Source: Deinococcus humi
GTDB lineage: Bacteria; Deinococcota; Deinococci; Deinococcales; Deinococcaceae
Reading direction: 5' to 3'
Assembly: GCF_014201875.1 (NCBI RefSeq)
Contig: NZ_JACHFL010000005.1
Location: forward strand, 62,001 to 126,000
DNA length: 64,000 nucleotides
The translations under genes were made by a program, and so were the position numbers. The notes below the pieces were generated by a model, which was not told where the DNA came from, ran no database searches, and was given only the letters and a program-made list of their open reading frames with translations. Shown piece after piece: positions 35,657-44,422 of this stretch; the first letter of the stretch is position 1; the number at the start of each line of letters is the position of its first letter.

Positions 35657-35685
35657 AGAATACGCCAGACGCGTAATTTTGTCAA
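35657..35685 (-). promoter_or_regulatory. Consensus sigma-70-type promoter
   Basis: Minus strand TTGACA, 17-nt spacer, TATTCT: a full-consensus -35 with the ideal spacing. Transcription would start near 35650 and run ~250 nt before the small ORF at 35401. The rest of the 35402-35849 gap contains no convincing gene. Confidence 0.65.
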
Positions 35686-35849
35686 TCACCTCTGTGTATG
35701 GTGCTCGAGTATAAGTTGAACTGGATACAGGAATTTCTCGTTGAGTGACTACAATCACTATCATTCATCCGACGCATATGCATGGACTGCGCCATTTGGC
35801 TTAGCCGAGCCATTCGCTCTGGGCCTCGCCTGACACCCAGGATGAAGCG

Positions 35850-36752
35850 ATGACTGATTCCCACACACATAGTGCAGCAGGCACTTTCACGTTACGCCCT
35901 TTCCAGAACGCCGATGCCCCCGCCGTCGCCAGGATCGTTACAGACGGCGTGCGTGGCCAATGGGCCGCCCTCCCGGAACACTTCTGGGAAACAGCCGATC
36001 CGCTGCGCCGCCGCCTCGTCGCCTCGAGCGGTTCCGAGGTCGTCGCCACCGCCCACCTGCTGCCTTTTGCAGAGGGCACGCCGGATGCCCTGCGCCTGGA
36101 TCTCGCCGGAGACGGGGCAGCCTTCACACCGCTCTATCTGGCGCTGCTGGCTGACCTTCCCCCCGGTTTCTCGCGGCTGCTGGGCGTCACGCGTGAGGAT
36201 TTTGGCGAGCAGATGGATTTTTTCGGGGCGGCGGGCTTCCGCAACGCCTGGCAATCCTGGGGCGCCCACCTGGACTTGAGCAGCTTCGACTTCGCCGCCT
36301 TCCGACCGTTGGAAGAATGCCTTTTCCTGAGCGGCTACGAGGTAGAGCGTCTGTCAAAGGACGCCCCCGAAGCTGACTGGTCAGCCCTGTACGCCCTGCA
36401 CGAACGCGGGCTGGCCGACGCTCCGCGCAATCCCACCACCACGCCGGACCCTCTGAGCGCCGCCGACTTACGCCAGATGATCATGCGTGAGGAAGCCGCG
36501 TTCGTGATGCGCTGGCGCGGCGAGATCGTCGCCCTGACCCGATTGACCCCACGTGGAGACAAGATTGACAGCGAGAACACCGTCACTCACCCCCACCACC
36601 GCTCCCGCGGGCTGGCGACGCTGGTCAAGGCGCATGCACTGGAGTGGGCCAGGGCGACACGTCACACCCATGCTGGGACCGGCGGCACCGTGCTGAATCT
36701 GCCAATGCTGCGGGTCAATTCCCGGCTGGGCTACCGCGTGGAGCGCCTGTAG
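35850..36752 (+). CDS. GNAT family N-acetyltransferase
   Basis: 300 aa with two GNAT-like halves. The N-terminal half (TFTLRPFQNADAPAVARIV, then VVATAHLLPF) is degenerate; the C-terminal half carries the acetyl-CoA motif HPHHRSRGLATLVKAHALEWA and the closing strand NSRLGYRVERL. Double GNAT proteins of this type are common in Deinococcus and often unassigned. Substrate unknown. An SD-like AGGA lies before the ATG. Confidence 0.85.
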   Translation: MTDSHTHSAAGTFTLRPFQNADAPAVARIVTDGVRGQWAALPEHFWETADPLRRRLVASSGSEVVATAHLLPFAEGTPDALRLDLAGDGAAFTPLYLALLADLPPGFSRLLGVTREDFGEQMDFFGAAGFRNAWQSWGAHLDLSSFDFAAFRPLEECLFLSGYEVERLSKDAPEADWSALYALHERGLADAPRNPTTTPDPLSAADLRQMIMREEAAFVMRWRGEIVALTRLTPRGDKIDSENTVTHPHHRSRGLATLVKAHALEWARATRHTHAGTGGTVLNLPMLRVNSRLGYRVERL

Positions 36753-36851
36753 ATCACCTGGGAGCGGGTGCTGACGTAATCGCTGCGGCCCCACAACTTA
36801 ATGAGAATAGAATTTGTGGCAAATATAGTAGCGGTCATCAAACCGCTCATT

Positions 36852-36857
36852 TAGCAT
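36852..36857 (+). promoter_or_regulatory. Leaderless -10 box for the GGDEF gene
   Basis: TAGCAT, 5 nt before the ATG. Confidence 0.5.
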
Positions 36858-36862
36858 GCACT

Positions 36863-37984
36863 ATGCCAGAGAACACCCTGCGCGAACGGAGGCTGGAGGC
36901 CACGCGCCGGCGGGGCTATCTGGTGCTGTGCGCGTGTTCGGTGGCTGTTCACGCGGCCATTGCTGCCGGGGAACTGCCGCAGGGCAACTGGCGGGCCGCG
37001 CTGGTGGCCGTCCTCAGCGCCGCGCTGTTGCCCGCCGTCCTGAGCCGCAGCGTCTCGGCACAGCGGCTGGACACGCTGGTGGTGTGGTGCGCCAATATCG
37101 GGGCCACCTACTTTCTGTGGGATTTCTACGGACGTGGTCTGGCACTGGGGGCTCGGGAGTCACTGACTGTGACCCTGTTTTTCGTGGTCTGGTTTGGCCT
37201 GCTGTCTCTGGAGCAGGCCGCAATGCGGGGCGGCCTGCTCTACGCGGCACTGATCGCCCTGGTGCTCGGCCACGGACTGGGCGATCCGGTGCCGCTGCTG
37301 TATACCGGATTTCTGCTGTTCCTGATCGGGCAGATGGCGGTCGCCGGACGGCAAATGCAGCAGGAACTGTCCCGCACAGCGCTATACGCGGACCTGGCCC
37401 TGACTGACCCACTGACCGGCCTGCCCAACCGTCGCTCGCTGGAAGAGCGGCTTGCGAATCATTACGGCAATCCGGCCGGGGCTGGACAGTCCTCCCCGTC
37501 AGTCACGCCCATTGGGGTGTTGCTGGTCGACATCGATCTGTTCAAGACGGTCAACGACACCTACGGCCACGAGGTCGGTGACCGGGTGCTGGTGGCGCTG
37601 GGCAAGACCCTGCGCGCCTGTGTCCGCTCCGATGATCTGGTGGCCCGCTGGGGCGGCGAGGAATTCGTGCTGCTGATCTCGCAGGGCGAACGCGCCAGAC
37701 TGGAGCAACTGGGCAGGCACATTCAGCGGGCACTGAACGATCGAAATCGTCCAGAGGGGCTGCCCCACGTGACCGTCAGCATTGGCGCGGCCCTGTCGAG
37801 CGAGGCTGGGGACGCCCTGGGACTGCTGAATCTGGCAGACCGACGCCTGTACCGGGCCAAGCACGCGGGACGCAACCGCATGAACATGGACGAACTGCGG
37901 GAAACTGGAGGGGGTGTCGCCGCGCCGCCGGGCGAGACCCTGGCCGCCCACGCTCCAGCGCTGGACCTGCTCGGCTCGAACTAA
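36863..37984 (+). CDS. Membrane diguanylate cyclase (GGDEF domain)
   Basis: 373 aa. About six TM segments (~20-185) form a sensor-like membrane region of no recognised family. A GGDEF domain occupies ~195-345: DPLTGLPNRRSLEE, LVDIDLFKTVNDTYGHEVGD (metal and substrate residues) and the active-site RWGGEEFVLLI (GGEEF, active). An inhibitory RxxD I-site is not obvious. It makes cyclic di-GMP from GTP; there is no EAL domain. Transcribed alone. Confidence 0.92.
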   Translation: MPENTLRERRLEATRRRGYLVLCACSVAVHAAIAAGELPQGNWRAALVAVLSAALLPAVLSRSVSAQRLDTLVVWCANIGATYFLWDFYGRGLALGARESLTVTLFFVVWFGLLSLEQAAMRGGLLYAALIALVLGHGLGDPVPLLYTGFLLFLIGQMAVAGRQMQQELSRTALYADLALTDPLTGLPNRRSLEERLANHYGNPAGAGQSSPSVTPIGVLLVDIDLFKTVNDTYGHEVGDRVLVALGKTLRACVRSDDLVARWGGEEFVLLISQGERARLEQLGRHIQRALNDRNRPEGLPHVTVSIGAALSSEAGDALGLLNLADRRLYRAKHAGRNRMNMDELRETGGGVAAPPGETLAAHAPALDLLGSN

Positions 37985-38141
37985 CCCGGCCCCGGTCTGC
38001 CTCGTCGTGGTGTCAACGATCCACGGTCCTGATGGGCCCGGAACGGGGGGACAATTCAGCCCCCACGCGTGATCTAGACTGCAGCCGTCGCTGGCAGACG
38101 GTCCCTGTGTCATCCGCTGCCCCCATTCACAAGGAGTTGCC

Positions 38142-38657
38142 ATGTCCCACCTAACCTCCCGCCGAATGTTGATCGGCGCGACCTTCCTGACGACCCTGGG
38201 CCTGTCAGCACTCGCCCAGCACATGACCCATACCATGCCTTCGCAGAGCACCACGGCGCAGCAATCTCCAACCCATAAAGCCACCGGAACATTGCCTCTG
38301 AAGGCGGTGAACGCCACGGTGGTCGCGGTGCCGCCGATGATCAAGGAGACCAGCATCTTCGGCACGCTTCTGAACAACGGCAAGACCCCGGTCGTCCTGA
38401 ACAGCGTGCAGACCGCTGTGGCCCAGCACGGCATGCTGATGGTCACGACGAAATCGTCCGGCGGCATGCAGGGCATGGGCATGGCCGAAACCCTGACCAT
38501 CCCCGCCGGGGGCAGACTGGTCCTGAGCGACACGGGCGACCACCTGATGCTGATGAAACTCAGGCGGGCGCTGAAAGTGGGCGAGCAAGTCAAGGTGACC
38601 CTGAGCGCCGCGGATGGGCGGACCTTTACTTTCAAAGCCACCGTCAAGAAGCCCTGA
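38142..38657 (+). CDS. Copper chaperone PCu(A)C
   Basis: 171 aa. Signal peptide ends around ALA, followed by a His/Met-rich linker (HMTHTMPSQ). The PCuAC copper site is visible as AQHGMLMVTT (H-x-M pair) with Met-rich GGMQGMGMAETL and GDHLMLMKLRRAL. These periplasmic proteins carry Cu(I) to the CuA centre of cytochrome c oxidase. SCO1 and CtaG genes follow on the same strand, which supports the role. SD AAGGAG. Confidence 0.9.
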   Translation: MSHLTSRRMLIGATFLTTLGLSALAQHMTHTMPSQSTTAQQSPTHKATGTLPLKAVNATVVAVPPMIKETSIFGTLLNNGKTPVVLNSVQTAVAQHGMLMVTTKSSGGMQGMGMAETLTIPAGGRLVLSDTGDHLMLMKLRRALKVGEQVKVTLSAADGRTFTFKATVKKP

Positions 38658-38661
38658 GCCT

Positions 38662-39333
38662 ATGACCGAACTGCCTGCATCCTCTGGAATCCAGGGTCAG
38701 AGCGCACCCCCCCAGCGCCCGTGGTACGTCTCGGCGCTGATGGCCGTGGTGGCTGTGGCGCTGCTGCTGGGCGCGGCCTGGCTCTTTGCACGCGTCAAGA
38801 GTCCTTACCCCTTCTACGGCACGGCTTACAACGGCAATACGGTGGCGGCAGGCTTCACTGGCACGGATCAGAACGGTCAGCCCTACGCCTTCGTGCCGGG
38901 ACAGGGCAACAAGGTCACGGCGCTGTTCTTCGGCTTTACCCACTGTCCCAACATCTGCCCCCTGACGCTGGCGTACCTCGACAAGGTCAAGGCCGCCCTG
39001 CCCGCCGAGGAGCGTGACCGCTTTCAGACCGTGCTGGTCAGCGTGGACCCGGCCCGCGACACCCCAGAGCGCCTTAAGGAATACGTGGAGTATTTCGGCA
39101 AAGCCACGGGGGTCCGCGTGCCCGAACCCCGACTGGGCCAGGTCGCCAGCAATTACGGCGTGGGCTACCAGCGCGTGGAGGTCAAGGGCGCGGACTACCA
39201 GATCAACCACACCACCGCGACGTACCTGATCGACGCCTCCGGCAAGTTGCGCGTGCTGTGGGACTACACGCAGTTGCCCCAGGTGGACCGTGTAGTGGCC
39301 GACGTGCGTCAGGTGCTGGAGACTTCACCGTGA
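38662..39333 (+). CDS. SCO1/SenC family copper-dependent oxidase assembly protein
   Basis: 223 aa. One N-terminal membrane anchor (~22-44) and a thioredoxin-fold domain with the copper ligands of FTHCPNICPLTL (CxxxC) and the downstream His in INHTTATYLID. Sco proteins act as copper donors or thiol reductants for CuA. Begins 4 nt after the PCuAC stop, so it is co-translated. Confidence 0.94.
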   Translation: MTELPASSGIQGQSAPPQRPWYVSALMAVVAVALLLGAAWLFARVKSPYPFYGTAYNGNTVAAGFTGTDQNGQPYAFVPGQGNKVTALFFGFTHCPNICPLTLAYLDKVKAALPAEERDRFQTVLVSVDPARDTPERLKEYVEYFGKATGVRVPEPRLGQVASNYGVGYQRVEVKGADYQINHTTATYLIDASGKLRVLWDYTQLPQVDRVVADVRQVLETSP

Positions 39334-39357
39334 GGCTGACCCTGTGAGGAGAAGACC

Positions 39358-40182
39358 GTGAGGACCCCTGCCCCCGTCAATCTTGACCCCACGTTGCTCG
39401 ATCTGCTGATCCCGGCCCCGGATCTGCTGTTCCTGATTCCCACGCTGCTGGTGGCCGGGTTCTACCTGTGGCGCTTCATCATCTCCCGCCGCACCCTGGA
39501 AGACCGCGCCCGCTGGCCGATCTGGCGGGCCGTGATGTTCGGTCTGGGCATTGTGCTGCTGCTGATCACCACCCAGAGCCGCGCCGCCACCCTGACGGGC
39601 AGCAGCATGGCACTGTACATGGGCCGCCTGATGCTGCTGGCCGAGATCGTGCCGCCGCTGCTGGTGCTGGGCATCCCACGCACCGTGAAGCTCGATCCAC
39701 GCGGCGCGTCAGCCCGCATCCTGGGCGTTTTGCTCGATCCCTGGGTGGCCCTGGCGGTGTGGGCCGCCGTGATCATCTTCTGGAACGTACCCGCCGGCTT
39801 CAACGCCAGCGTGGTGACCAACACCGCCGCCGCGCTCCTGCCCGCGCTGTACCTGCTGAGCAGCCTGCTGGTCTGGAGCGTGATCTTGCGCCCGCTGCCC
39901 AATGTGCAGCCTGCCGGAATGGGCTCACGCGGGGGGTTCGGCCTGCTGGCCGCCATTCCCATGATGGCCGTCGCGTCGGTGTGGCTGTACGCGCCACAGG
40001 TGCTGTATACGCCCTATGTGAATGCGCTGTGCCTGTGGAACCTCTCGCCGCTGCAAAACCAGCAGCTGTCCGGCTGGATCATGATGCTGGCGGGCCTGCC
40101 AGCGCTGGCGCTGGCCTTTATCCAGCTGTTCCAGTGGCTGGTAGAACTGACCGGGGGTAACGAGGCCACGCCGCCCACCTGA
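39358..40182 (+). CDS. Cytochrome c oxidase assembly membrane protein (CtaG/caa3-type)
   Basis: 274 aa, GTG start, about seven TM segments. The family pattern is visible in ITTQSRAATLTGSSMALYMG, LLLAEIVPPLLVLGIPRTV-like segment and PALYLLSSLLVWSVILRPLP. CtaG-type proteins aid CuB or heme-copper assembly in caa3 oxidases. The three-gene run PCuAC-SCO1-CtaG is a complete copper-delivery module; the oxidase genes are elsewhere. Confidence 0.88.
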   Translation: MRTPAPVNLDPTLLDLLIPAPDLLFLIPTLLVAGFYLWRFIISRRTLEDRARWPIWRAVMFGLGIVLLLITTQSRAATLTGSSMALYMGRLMLLAEIVPPLLVLGIPRTVKLDPRGASARILGVLLDPWVALAVWAAVIIFWNVPAGFNASVVTNTAAALLPALYLLSSLLVWSVILRPLPNVQPAGMGSRGGFGLLAAIPMMAVASVWLYAPQVLYTPYVNALCLWNLSPLQNQQLSGWIMMLAGLPALALAFIQLFQWLVELTGGNEATPPT

Positions 40183-40518
40183 ATCACGGGCAACCGAGAA
40201 CAACCGCCCTCTCCCCCATCCAGGCGCCCAACGAATCGGCAGCGGGGTGGGGATTTTCATGTGGCGCGCCATGAGGTCAGTCCAAGGCAATGTCCTCCGG
40301 GTCATGCTGGTGGTCTAGGTAAACAGGAGAAGCCCCGTCCCTGCCCACAGGGGGTGGAACTGAACCGTACGGGGACTATTGTGGAATGCGACATCGGCGC
40401 AGGCTCATTATGCAAGTGCGAATCCGCTTGAGGCGGCATCGCCTTGCCAAAAGGTTTCCGGGTGAACGGCGGCAAGCAGACGGGCCTGAGCGTAGCGGCC
40501 ACTAGAGTTGGTGGTGGC
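40183..40518. other. Intergenic stretch, no convincing gene
   Basis: 336 nt between convergent genes. Reading frames are short on both strands. A minus-strand stretch ending DHQHDPEDIALD before a stop at about 40285 looks protein-like but has no clear start. No terminator with a T-tract was seen. Confidence 0.35.
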
Positions 40519-41385
40519 TCAGCGTGCCATTTCGCCGGCCTGATCGGCCCGCGCCCGCAGCCACTCCAGCGCCGCCTCGCCAGATCCCAGGACCGAGATG
40601 TGGCCGTCTTCCGGGCAACGCCACAACTCTGAGGTGGGGACATGGGCCAGAAGCCACTCGCCATGAGAAGGCGGCACCACCCGGTCCTGTCCGCCGTGCA
40701 ACAGCAGGACCGGCGCTTCGATCTGCGCCGGATTGAAACCCCACGGCGAGACGTAGGCCAGATCGTCGGCGATCAAGCCGCCGGGACCATTGTTCATGGC
40801 TGGCCCCACCACGCTGTTCAGCCAGTTCCACGCGCCGGAAAGGGCAGCGTGGTCGGCGGGTGTGAACATTTCCGGGTCAAACTCGGGGGCTGAAGCCTCG
40901 TGGGCCTCTTTCGCCAGACGGCCTGCCACAGCTGCGCGTAAGGACGCTGCGCCGGAAGGGGTCATGCCGCCGAAGTAATCGAGCCCAGGCACGCCATATG
41001 GGGCCGGGGCCGCCACGCTGACCACGCCCAACACCCGCCCGGGCAGCAACGCAGCGCAGGCCAGGGCGTGCGGCCCTCCGCCGGAATGACCCATGACCGC
41101 AAATTTGCCGACGTCCAGCGCGTCCGCGACCTGCCGCACGTCGTGAGCTGCGGAGGCCACGTTCCGGTCCGGCAGTGGAGACGAGCCGCCGTACCCGGGC
41201 CGGTCATGCGACACCCAGCGGATGTTCAGGCGCCGCGCCGCCCCGAACAGTGGCTGCGGTGGCGCACCGACGTTGGGCGTGCCGTGGTGCCAGAACACGG
41301 TCAGCGGGTTCTTTGACCCCTCCGCGCCGGTGTCGTAGACATGCAGGGTACGGCCATCGTCAAGGGTCAGATCGGTCTCGATCAT
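40519..41385 (-). CDS. Alpha/beta hydrolase
   Basis: 288 aa. Alpha/beta hydrolase fold with oxyanion region FWHHGTPN, nucleophile elbow MGHSGGGPHALA (Ser), and catalytic Asp/His in LHGGQDRVVPPSHGE and CPEDGHISVL. Substrate not predictable; esterases, epoxide hydrolases and haloperoxidases share this pattern. A consensus AAGGAGGT precedes the ATG by 7 nt, so unlike many neighbours it is translated from a leadered mRNA. Confidence 0.9.
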   Translation of the reverse strand: MIETDLTLDDGRTLHVYDTGAEGSKNPLTVFWHHGTPNVGAPPQPLFGAARRLNIRWVSHDRPGYGGSSPLPDRNVASAAHDVRQVADALDVGKFAVMGHSGGGPHALACAALLPGRVLGVVSVAAPAPYGVPGLDYFGGMTPSGAASLRAAVAGRLAKEAHEASAPEFDPEMFTPADHAALSGAWNWLNSVVGPAMNNGPGGLIADDLAYVSPWGFNPAQIEAPVLLLHGGQDRVVPPSHGEWLLAHVPTSELWRCPEDGHISVLGSGEAALEWLRARADQAGEMAR

Positions 41386-41493
41386 GGGTGGACCTCCTTA
41401 TGCGTGACACAACTTTACACTTAGGTTCTGTCCTGGGATAAGTCGATTCGAGGAACGCGGGTCTCGGTCCTCTTTGAGCCCATGCCCCGGCGC

Positions 41494-41499
41494 TATCCT
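41494..41499 (+). promoter_or_regulatory. Leaderless -10 box for gatB
   Basis: TATCCT, 7 nt before the ATG. Confidence 0.6.
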
Positions 41500-41506
41500 C
41501 TTCCGC

Positions 41507-42964
41507 ATGTCTCAAGTGGCCCAGGCTTACGCGGTGGTGATCGGGTTGGAAGTTCACCTGCAACTGCGGACGCGCAGCAAGATTTTCAGCGACTGTCCCG
41601 CCGACTACCACGGCGCAGCCCCCAACACCTTTACCGATCCCCTGACGCTGGGCCTGCCCGGCACGCTGCCCACCCTGAACCGCGAGGCTGTGGAACTGGG
41701 CCTGATGTTCGGTCTGGGCCTGAATTGCGACGTGTCGGGCTTTACGCAGTTTCACCGCAAGAACTACTTCTACCCCGACGCGCCCAAGAACTTTCAGCTG
41801 TCTCAATACGACCGCCCGATTGCGCGCGACGGCTTTCTGGATATCGGCGGCACGCGCGTGCGGATCAAGCGCGCCCACCTGGAGGACGACGCGGGCAAGC
41901 TGATGCACCCGGCATACGCGCCCTACAGCCTGCTGGATCTCAATCGCGCCGGAACGCCGCTGATCGAGATGGTCACCGAGGCCGACATCACAGGGGCCGC
42001 TCAGGCCCGCGCGTTCCTGGAGACCGTGCAGGCCATCGCGCAGGCGCTGGGCGTCAGCGACGCCACCCCTGAAGAAGGCAAGATGCGCTGCGACGTGAAC
42101 CTCAGCGTTCACAAACCCGGCGAGCCGTGGGGCACCAAGTGCGAGGTCAAGAACCTCAACTCTTTCCGCAGCGTGGAGCGGGCCATCGAGTACGAGACGG
42201 CGCGGCAGGCCCGCGTGCTGGAGGCGGGCGGGCGCATCACCCAGGACACGCTGGGCTGGGACGAGGGCGGCGGCAAGACCTTCCTGATGCGGACCAAGGA
42301 GGGCGAGGCCGACTACCGCTACTTTCCCGAGCCGGACCTGCCGCCACTGGACATCACCCCCGAGTGGATCGAGCGGGTGCGGGCGCGAATGCCCGAACTG
42401 CCCGCGCAGAAGCTGGAGCGCTACCTGGCGGCGGGCGTGCGCGTAGGCGACGCCAGCACCCTGAGCCTGAATGTGGGCCTATCGCGCTTCTACGACGAGG
42501 CGCTGACCGCCGGGGCCGATGCACAGGGAGTGGCTGCCCAAGGAATAGACGCCCAGAAACTCGCCAACTGGCTGCTGACTGATGTGACGGGAGCGCTGGC
42601 GGCCACCGAGCAGAGCCTGGCGCAGTCCTCGTTGCGCCCCGCCCATCTCGCCTCGCTGGTGCGGCTGATCGACGCCGGGACCATCAGCGGCAAGATCGCC
42701 AAGGAACTGCTGCCCGATGTACTGGCAGGCGCTGACCCGGCGGCGCTGGTGCAGGAGCGCGGCCTGAGCGTGGTTACCGATACGGACGCCATTGACGCGG
42801 CCATCGACGTCGCCATGGCCAGTGATCCGGCCACGGTGGATAAGGTGCGCGGCGGCAATGCCAAGGCGATGAACGCGCTGTTCGGCCCGGTGATGAAGGC
42901 GATGGGCGGCAAGGCCAAGCCTGAAGTGGTGCGCGAACGCCTGACGCACAAGCTGGGCCTGTGA
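41507..42964 (+). CDS. gatB: Asp/Glu-tRNA amidotransferase subunit B
   Basis: 485 aa. GatB phosphorylates misacylated Glu-tRNA(Gln) or Asp-tRNA(Asn) before amidation by GatA ammonia. Signatures: [72 protein letters not shown] and [15 protein letters not shown], with a C-terminal YqeY-like tail domain ([15 protein letters not shown]). Deinococcus needs it for Asn-tRNA and, in some species, asparagine synthesis. gatA and gatC are not adjacent. Confidence 0.96.
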   Translation: MSQVAQAYAVVIGLEVHLQLRTRSKIFSDCPADYHGAAPNTFTDPLTLGLPGTLPTLNREAVELGLMFGLGLNCDVSGFTQFHRKNYFYPDAPKNFQLSQYDRPIARDGFLDIGGTRVRIKRAHLEDDAGKLMHPAYAPYSLLDLNRAGTPLIEMVTEADITGAAQARAFLETVQAIAQALGVSDATPEEGKMRCDVNLSVHKPGEPWGTKCEVKNLNSFRSVERAIEYETARQARVLEAGGRITQDTLGWDEGGGKTFLMRTKEGEADYRYFPEPDLPPLDITPEWIERVRARMPELPAQKLERYLAAGVRVGDASTLSLNVGLSRFYDEALTAGADAQGVAAQGIDAQKLANWLLTDVTGALAATEQSLAQSSLRPAHLASLVRLIDAGTISGKIAKELLPDVLAGADPAALVQERGLSVVTDTDAIDAAIDVAMASDPATVDKVRGGNAKAMNALFGPVMKAMGGKAKPEVVRERLTHKLGL

Positions 42965-42989
42965 AGGCCGGAACGATGGGGCTGGGACA

Positions 42990-43661
42990 GTGAACCTGCT
43001 GCCCAGGCTGCCGGCTACGCGCTGGCGGGGACTGGCGCTGGGCTTTCTGTGGGCCGAGGTGGTGGCGGTGTTCGGCACGGCGGCCTTCGCGCTGTGGCGC
43101 GACGACTTCGGGACGCAGGGCTGGCTGAACGCGGCGGACGCTTTTCTGGCTGGCCTGGTGCTGACGTGGTGGACCCTGATCTTCACTCAGCTGAGCACCG
43201 GAAGGGCCACCACGCCGGGCAACGGGACGCTGCGCGCCCTGGCCGTGGCGTTTCCGTGGCTCACCTCCTTCCGGGCCGCGCTGTGGGGGATCACGCTGCT
43301 GATGCTAGTCACGGGCGGCGCGGCAGAGGCCAATTCGGTGGCCCTGACCGCCCTGATGACCGTCTGGGGCGCGGCCATTCTGGCCAGCAACGCGGTTAAC
43401 GGTTCGCTGGTGCGCCTGGCGCCGGAACCGCAGAACCCGGCCAACCGCAAACGGCTCATGGACTGGCTCAACCTCTCGGCGGCGCTGGCGCTGGGAATGA
43501 CCGTGCTGAATGTAGTCCCGATAGCGGGATTCTCGGGCGAGGTGGCCTTGAGTGCCCAACTGGTCTACGGCGTGAGCGGGCTGCTGGACGTGATCGCCAC
43601 CGTGCTGGCGCTGTGGGCGCTGCAGGCGCGCTTCGGTTCACCCCGGAGCGCGCAAAAGTAA
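42990..43661 (+). CDS. Hypothetical membrane protein
   Basis: 223 aa, GTG start, five or six predicted TM segments (~15-35, 50-70, 85-115, 120-140, 165-180, 190-212). No recognisable motif. It starts 25 nt after gatB and is probably co-transcribed. Function unknown. Confidence 0.7.
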   Translation: MNLLPRLPATRWRGLALGFLWAEVVAVFGTAAFALWRDDFGTQGWLNAADAFLAGLVLTWWTLIFTQLSTGRATTPGNGTLRALAVAFPWLTSFRAALWGITLLMLVTGGAAEANSVALTALMTVWGAAILASNAVNGSLVRLAPEPQNPANRKRLMDWLNLSAALALGMTVLNVVPIAGFSGEVALSAQLVYGVSGLLDVIATVLALWALQARFGSPRSAQK

Positions 43662-43699
43662 GACCCAGCCGCCCGCTCACGGCCAGTTCAACAACCCGC

Positions 43700-44362
43700 T
43701 CAGCCCCCCGCGTCGTCCCCCGGTACGTCGGGCGTCAGGCCCAATCGCAGCAGATAGCGGTCAGGGCCCTGCCGGGCGGCGTAGCGGGCATGCAGTTCGC
43801 TCATTTCGCGCTGCAGGGCCTTGGCGTCCGCCGGGCTCAGGTGCAGGGTTCCCCAATTCAGCAGCAGGGCCGGGCGATCCGGGCGCAGCAATTCGGCGGA
43901 CTGGAAGGCCCCGGCGGTGGGGGTCACGTCAAAACACACCTCACCGTTTTCCAGAAAGACGCGCAGGCCGACGTCGCGCTCATTGCTGACCAGGGGGGCC
44001 GCGGCCTGCACCACAGCGTGCAGGAACCGGGCCGTGAAGTCCCGCTCCTGCACGCCGACAAGCTCCTCCGGGGACCCCAGCGGCGTGGCGTGGTACGGCA
44101 CCAGATACGCCTGCGAACTGGCCCGGTAATGGCGGACCGGGCGGCCCCGACGCGCCTCCTGCCGCATTTCATGCACCAGCCCCAGCCGCAGCAGACGGCG
44201 CACCCGGTGATGCGTGGCGTTCAGCGGCAGGTGCAGCGTGGCAGAGAGCGGCGCCACCGCCCACTCGCCCGCCATAAGGGCCGCCAGCACGGGCAGATCA
44301 CGCCCCGACAGGAAGACCTTGACGGCGTCCGGATTCGTCACCTGCTGCCAGGATTGGGCCAC
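43700..44362 (-). CDS. HTH transcriptional regulator (ArsR-like), divergent from P450
   Basis: 220 aa, GTG start. The N-terminal half (~20-85) has a winged-helix pattern: LSGRDLPVLAALMAGEWAV, then LHLPLNATHHRVRRLLRLGL and a basic wing RRGRPVRHYRAS. The C-terminal half (~95-215) is an unassigned effector or dimer domain. It is divergent from a cytochrome P450 gene, with a perfect inverted repeat between the two starts, so it probably controls the P450 and itself. Confidence 0.8.
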   Translation of the reverse strand: MAQSWQQVTNPDAVKVFLSGRDLPVLAALMAGEWAVAPLSATLHLPLNATHHRVRRLLRLGLVHEMRQEARRGRPVRHYRASSQAYLVPYHATPLGSPEELVGVQERDFTARFLHAVVQAAAPLVSNERDVGLRVFLENGEVCFDVTPTAGAFQSAELLRPDRPALLLNWGTLHLSPADAKALQREMSELHARYAARQGPDRYLLRLGLTPDVPGDDAGG

Positions 44363-44370
44363 ACGTCAGG

Positions 44371-44402
44371 CTACTCGATTCAGTGGGTTGAGCGTCGAGT
44401 AG
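44371..44402. promoter_or_regulatory. Inverted-repeat operator between the HTH gene and P450
   Basis: Perfect 8-bp arms CTACTCGA and TCGAGTAG separated by 16 nt, i.e. centres about two helical turns apart. It is placed just upstream of both divergent starts, suiting binding by a dimeric winged-helix repressor. Confidence 0.6.
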
Positions 44403-44422
44403 AGAAAGGCGCAGGCTACAGC

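Noticed and set aside
40302..40664. Minus-strand frame of ~120 codons near the alpha/beta hydrolase
   Set aside because: It overlaps the hydrolase C-terminus in another frame and has no motif.
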